Below, piece after piece: positions 5,770 to 8,297 of a DNA stretch of 8,297 nucleotides (position 1 is its first letter; every line of letters starts with the position of its first letter). A program made the translations under genes and the position numbers. The notes below the pieces were generated by a model that was not told the origin of the DNA, searched no databases, and saw only the letters and a program-made list of their open reading frames with translations. The DNA is from CAYQMF01 sp964418595. Its GTDB lineage: Bacteria; Planctomycetota; UBA1135; UBA2386. The DNA lies in contig CAYQMF010000188.1 of NCBI GenBank assembly GCA_964418595.1, positions 1-8,297 on the forward strand, in the 5' to 3' direction.

Positions 5770-6402
5770 ATGCCAGGCAAGTCTCGCAACGTGGCGGCAC
5801 TCGACGAAGTGCAAGCGAGCTGTGGTCAGATCCTCCGCGAGAACGCCTTTCGGAAGCGAGGCAGGTCGTTCAATCGCCCCCACCAGGATGGACTGGTTGG
5901 CGTGGTTGCGTTCGTTGCCATGCCGAGTTGGAGCTGCCGCCACGGCTCGTTTGGCGTAGAGCTCGGAGTCGTGCTGCCGTGTCTCGAGAGGATCGAGTAC
6001 CCGGAGCTCGCGCGGTCGAAGGATTGGTATCAGCCGCAAGACTGCGCGTTGCGAACGTGGCTGCCGGCTCTCGCAGGTCTCCCGAGTGACTACTTGTGGG
6101 ATAGCAGCCAGCCGCCGCTGGAGATGGTCGCTGAGATCCACGGTCTACTGAGATCGGTGGGATGCCCGTTCCTGGACGAGTTCACGTCCTACGCGGCGGT
6201 TGTTGCTCACTACTCGAAGCACGGCGTCTTGCCGGGTGTCAATCCCCATCGCAGTGCCTTGGAAGCCGCGATGATCCATCATCACCTCGGGAACGAGGGG
6301 GCCGCGCGTGAGTGCTTCGGCCGAGCGCTCGACACAGAGCACAAGCGATTCCGCGAACATGTCGAAGAGATCCGCAACCGGTGCCTTGCAGAGGGCGCCT
6401 GA
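5770..6402 (+). CDS. DUF4304 domain-containing protein
   Basis: A 210-residue cytoplasmic protein. Residues about 10-110 match the DUF4304 pattern: an amphipathic N-terminal helix, then FRKRGRSFNR at 27-36, a hydrophobic strand (GLVGVVAFVAM, 41-51), FGVELGVVLP at 61-70, and a CALRTWLPALAGLPSDYLW segment at 92-110. The C-terminal half (about 115-205) is helical with a TPR-like segment near 161-187. The biochemical role of DUF4304 is unknown; no catalytic motif or membrane segment is visible. ATG 5770 follows AGGAG (5763-5767) by only 2 bases, which is too close, so GTG at 5791 is an alternative start. Both leave the domain intact. Only 26 bases separate it from the DUF262-HNH gene, so the two are probably co-transcribed. 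Its G+C (35 of 60 in the line at 6241) lies between the nuclease gene and the flanks. An accessory, sensor or immunity role is speculative. Confidence 0.78.
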   Translation: MPGKSRNVAALDEVQASCGQILRENAFRKRGRSFNRPHQDGLVGVVAFVAMPSWSCRHGSFGVELGVVLPCLERIEYPELARSKDWYQPQDCALRTWLPALAGLPSDYLWDSSQPPLEMVAEIHGLLRSVGCPFLDEFTSYAAVVAHYSKHGVLPGVNPHRSALEAAMIHHHLGNEGAARECFGRALDTEHKRFREHVEEIRNRCLAEGA

Positions 6403-6411
6403 GACAGGCTG

Positions 6412-6464
6412 GACCGACCGCCGATGGGGACGCAGGCAGATTTCATCTGAGGCCTGGGTCGGTC
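6412..6464. terminator. Imperfect long inverted repeat in the convergent intergenic region
   Basis: GACCGACC (6412-6419) is the perfect complement of GGTCGGTC (6457-6464). Inside, CAGAT (6437-6441) pairs with ATCTG (6445-6449) over a TTC loop, and CAGG (6433-6436) can pair with CCTG (6453-6456). The structure starts 9 bases after the DUF4304 stop and could end that transcript. It could also act from the opposite side on the kelch gene's message. No T-run is present. Elsewhere in 6403-6643 there are short hairpins at 6482-6495 and 6529-6542 and a repeated TGAGGCCTG (6448-6456 and 6474-6482). No gene is seen there. Confidence 0.4.
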
Positions 6465-7230
6465 GTTGGTCGCTGAGGCCTGCTCGATCTCGAGCAACGC
6501 GGCCTTCATGGTGGCGCACGAGTTGGCTCGCCGTCAACGGCGTTGCCGCCGGGGAGCCTTGACTCGGACCTCTTGCCTCTGATTCCCACCTGGGTGATAG
6601 GAGTGGTGGCGCCGGACCACGCTCGACGCGACGGGGCAGATCCCTACCGCACGCCGATCGTCGCGGCGCCGCCCTGGCTGAGCGCGAGCCCGAGGGCGTT
6701 GGCGGCGGGGTCGAGGACCGCGAACTGCTGGAAGAACTCGGTGCCGATCCACTGCGGGTCCAAGGGCATGAGCACGTCGGTGGCGGCCGTGCCAGTGGGG
6801 CTCGTCGACGCCGGCAGGGGTGAAGTCGACCGAGGTGAGCAGATCGCAGAGCGGCGCGCCGAGGGCGGCGACGTTGAACGGGAGCGCGCCGCCGGCGAAG
6901 GCAGTGCGACTGAAGCCGTTGAGGAGGACGGCCGGCGCGAAGGGACGCGCATTGCGCAACTCGGTGCGGAGCGTGGACGCGGTCCAGGGGCGCGTTGCGC
7001 TCGCGAGCCGGGGCATGCCGTTGCTCCCCGGGCAGGCGCGGCCGTAGGCGGCGAAGGTCGCGGGCGACAACGTGAAGCACTGCCAGGTCTGGTCGAGTTC
7101 AACCCCAAGTATCGTCACACCGCCGAACTCGACGAGCCGTCCGCGCGTGCCATCGAAGGCCGCGGCGGCCAGCGCCGCCCAACACGACGGTGAGTACAGA
7201 CCGAGTTGGCGCTCGGACCACGCAGTGCCG

Positions 7231-8260
7231 TCCCAGTCCCACTGCGCCTTGGTGACGGTGTTGGCCCAGCTCACGACCGTGCGACCCCGCACACTGTCGT
7301 GCGTGAGACTCGACCGGACACCGCCCGCCGGTGGATTCGGCGCCCAGACCCGGATCCAGGCGCCCGCATTCCACTCCCACATGCCCCCCAGAGACGGGGT
7401 GCCCGACTCATGCGTGAGCATGAGCACGCGTCCACGTTGGTGGCTGTACGCGACAGCACTCGGAGCTCCAGGGAGGCTTTGCCCCCGCCGCCTCCAGTCG
7501 GTGTCGTCCCACTCCCACGTCTCGAAACCTACGTTCCCATTCCAATCACCACGAGGACGACGACACCGCGAATGCGATCGAATGCCATGCCTACCGTCGC
7601 TGCCCCCGAAGGCGGAACCGTCGCGGGTGCGCGCTGCGTCCACGTCGTTCCATCCCACTCCCATGTGTCCGTGAAGGGACTGCCCTGCGGGTTGGCCCCG
7701 CCGAAGAGCAGGATCCGGCCACGGAGCGAGTCGTAGGCCATGCGGCTCAGGTACCGCGGCGACGGCGCAATCGAGGTCGGTATCTGCCACCAACGCACGC
7801 CGTCCCACTCCCACGTATCGCCGAACAGCGTTCGAGTGGTGTTCGAGTACCCTCCGAACAACACCACCACGCCGCGGCGCTCGTCCCAGGCGATTGCAGC
7901 CCCGCTCCTCGGTCTCGGCCGCGCCAGCGGGCTCGGCTCCGCCCATGCGGTTCCGTCCCACGTCCACGTGTCCGCGAAGTACGCGCCGGTCCCGAGCCCG
8001 CCGTACAGCACCATCTTCCCGCGAGACCCATCGAAGGCGAGCGCCGGGCCCGAGCGCCCGGCTGGCGACGCCGCCGCGGCGACGAGGGACCAGTTGCCGC
8101 CATCGCGCTCCCACGTGTCCGCAAGCAGACCGGCGGCGCCGTTGCCGCCGAACAGCACGATGCGTCCGCGCACGGGGTCGAACGCAAGCGCGTGTCCTTG
8201 GCGCGCGGGCGGCGCCGCACCGGCCACCACGCGCCACGTGCCGCCGTCCCACTTCCATGA
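7231..8260 (-). repeat. Tandem kelch-coding repeats, period about 140-153 bases
   Basis: The blade tail W(E/D/T)WDG is encoded by a recurring plus-strand motif close to TCCCACTCCCACGT, at 7231, 7369, 7507, 7653, 7803, 7956, 8103 and 8247. Spacings are 138, 138, 146, 150, 153, 147 and 144 bases. The repeats are diverged at the DNA level and reflect protein blades rather than a recent tandem duplication. The propeller may have more blades outside the window. Confidence 0.7.
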
Positions 8261-8297
8261 GAGGGTCGGTGCCGTCAAGTTGGTCGATGGCTCTTCT
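7529..8297 (-). CDS. Translatable 5' portion of the kelch gene, ending at a premature stop
   Basis: If the first frameshift is real, this is the piece actually translated in the original frame. It contains four complete kelch blades (AFDPVRGRIVLFGG, AFDGSRGKMVLYGG, AWDERRGVVVLFGG and AYDSLRGRILLFGG types) plus part of a fifth, and ends at TAG 7531-7529. A TTG at 8278 could be taken as a start, but the frame is open upstream to the edge of the window and residues WKWDGGTW just after it are the tail of an earlier blade. The true start is therefore outside. The product would lack the C-terminal module. Confidence 0.5.
   Translation of the reverse strand, partial: EEPSTNLTAPTLSWKWDGGTWRVVAGAAPPARQGHALAFDPVRGRIVLFGGNGAAGLLADTWERDGGNWSLVAAAASPAGRSGPALAFDGSRGKMVLYGGLGTGAYFADTWTWDGTAWAEPSPLARPRPRSGAAIAWDERRGVVVLFGGYSNTTRTLFGDTWEWDGVRWWQIPTSIAPSPRYLSRMAYDSLRGRILLFGGANPQGSPFTDTWEWDGTTWTQRAPATVPPSGAATVGMAFDRIRGVVVLVVIGMGT

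Larger units (their letters stand above)
6644..8297 (-). pseudogene. Kelch-repeat secreted protein, 5' end outside the window, two frameshifts
   Basis: The coding frame enters from the right edge (open back to 8297) and holds at least eight kelch-like blades of the type RG.(V/I)(V/L)LFGG...DTWEWDG..W, followed by a planctomycete-type C-terminal module (AYGRACPGSNGMP ... FFQQFAVLDPAANALG ... ATIGVR, TAG 6646-6644). The reading frame changes twice. Near 7552, RGVVVL is followed by VVIGMGT and a stop, whereas restoring four bases gives LFGGDWNGN and continues the blade. At 6817-6820 a run of four C on the coding strand where three would restore VDFTLPASTSPTG shifts the frame back. Both halves keep clear homology, so this is one gene, either recently broken or mis-sequenced. 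The likely role is an extracellular or cell-surface beta-propeller of unknown ligand. The signal peptide would lie outside the window. It converges on the DUF4304 gene. Confidence 0.8.

Noticed and set aside
6534..8258. A 574-codon minus-strand frame taken as an independent gene
   Set aside because: Only its middle (about 6820-7550) is kelch sequence; both ends are arginine-rich nonsense where the true frame differs. It is the frameshifted middle of one kelch gene.
7231..8260. The regularly spaced TCCCACTCCCACGT motifs as a CRISPR array or regulatory repeats
   Set aside because: Spacing near 140-153 bases and imperfect copies in frame with kelch blades show they are coding repeats. No short identical repeats with unique spacers were found anywhere.
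1..8297. tRNA, rRNA, insertion sequences, integrase genes or attachment sites
   Set aside because: No cloverleaf, rRNA stretch, transposase or integrase motif, or clear flanking direct repeat was seen by eye. The acquired nature of the nuclease block rests on composition only.

Overview
The window is high-GC bacterial DNA, with most lines at 70-75% G+C. It most likely comes from a planctomycete or a close relative. The best evidence is the C-terminal module of the kelch-type protein at the right end, whose final residues FFQQFAVLDPAANALG...GGAATIG close many secreted planctomycete proteins. The left-hand lipoprotein, which joins haem motifs, a propeller and a PKD domain, fits this. The assignment is an inference from remembered sequence patterns, not from a search.

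Layout: (1) 1-178 has no gene. It holds two alternative GC-rich hairpins, a purine-rich tract (pyrimidine-rich in the minus-strand transcript) and a 16-bp palindrome touching the end of gene 1. (2) 179-2803, minus: an 874-residue exported probable lipoprotein with two N-terminal CXXCH motifs, a PD40/TolB-like propeller, a PKD domain and a C-terminal CXXCH domain. (3) 2804-2868 is a 65-bp divergent promoter region with TACGCT 8-9 bases before each start codon. (4) 2869-3663, plus: a TorF/Gcw_chp-like outer-membrane barrel protein with a lipobox, followed by a strong hairpin at 3701-3731. (5) 3869-4183, plus: a small Cys/His-rich protein of unknown function. (6) 4184-4462 is non-coding with hairpins. 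(7) 4463-5743, plus: a DUF262-HNH protein resembling modification-dependent or phage-defence nucleases. (8) 5770-6402, plus: a DUF4304 protein, 26 bases downstream. (9) 6403-6643 is a convergent intergenic region rich in inverted repeats. (10) 6644-8297, minus: a kelch-repeat secreted protein that runs off the right edge and carries two frameshifts.

Functionally there are two themes. The outer segments encode exported cell-envelope or surface proteins: a putative c-type cytochrome lipoprotein, a barrel and a kelch propeller. Between them lies a small cargo-like block, with the DUF262-HNH and DUF4304 genes co-directional and close enough to be one operon. In the nuclease gene G+C drops to about 50-52% in sampled lines, which suggests horizontal acquisition. 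This pair is the best candidate for an undescribed system, probably anti-phage or anti-plasmid. Nothing in the sequence proves that role.
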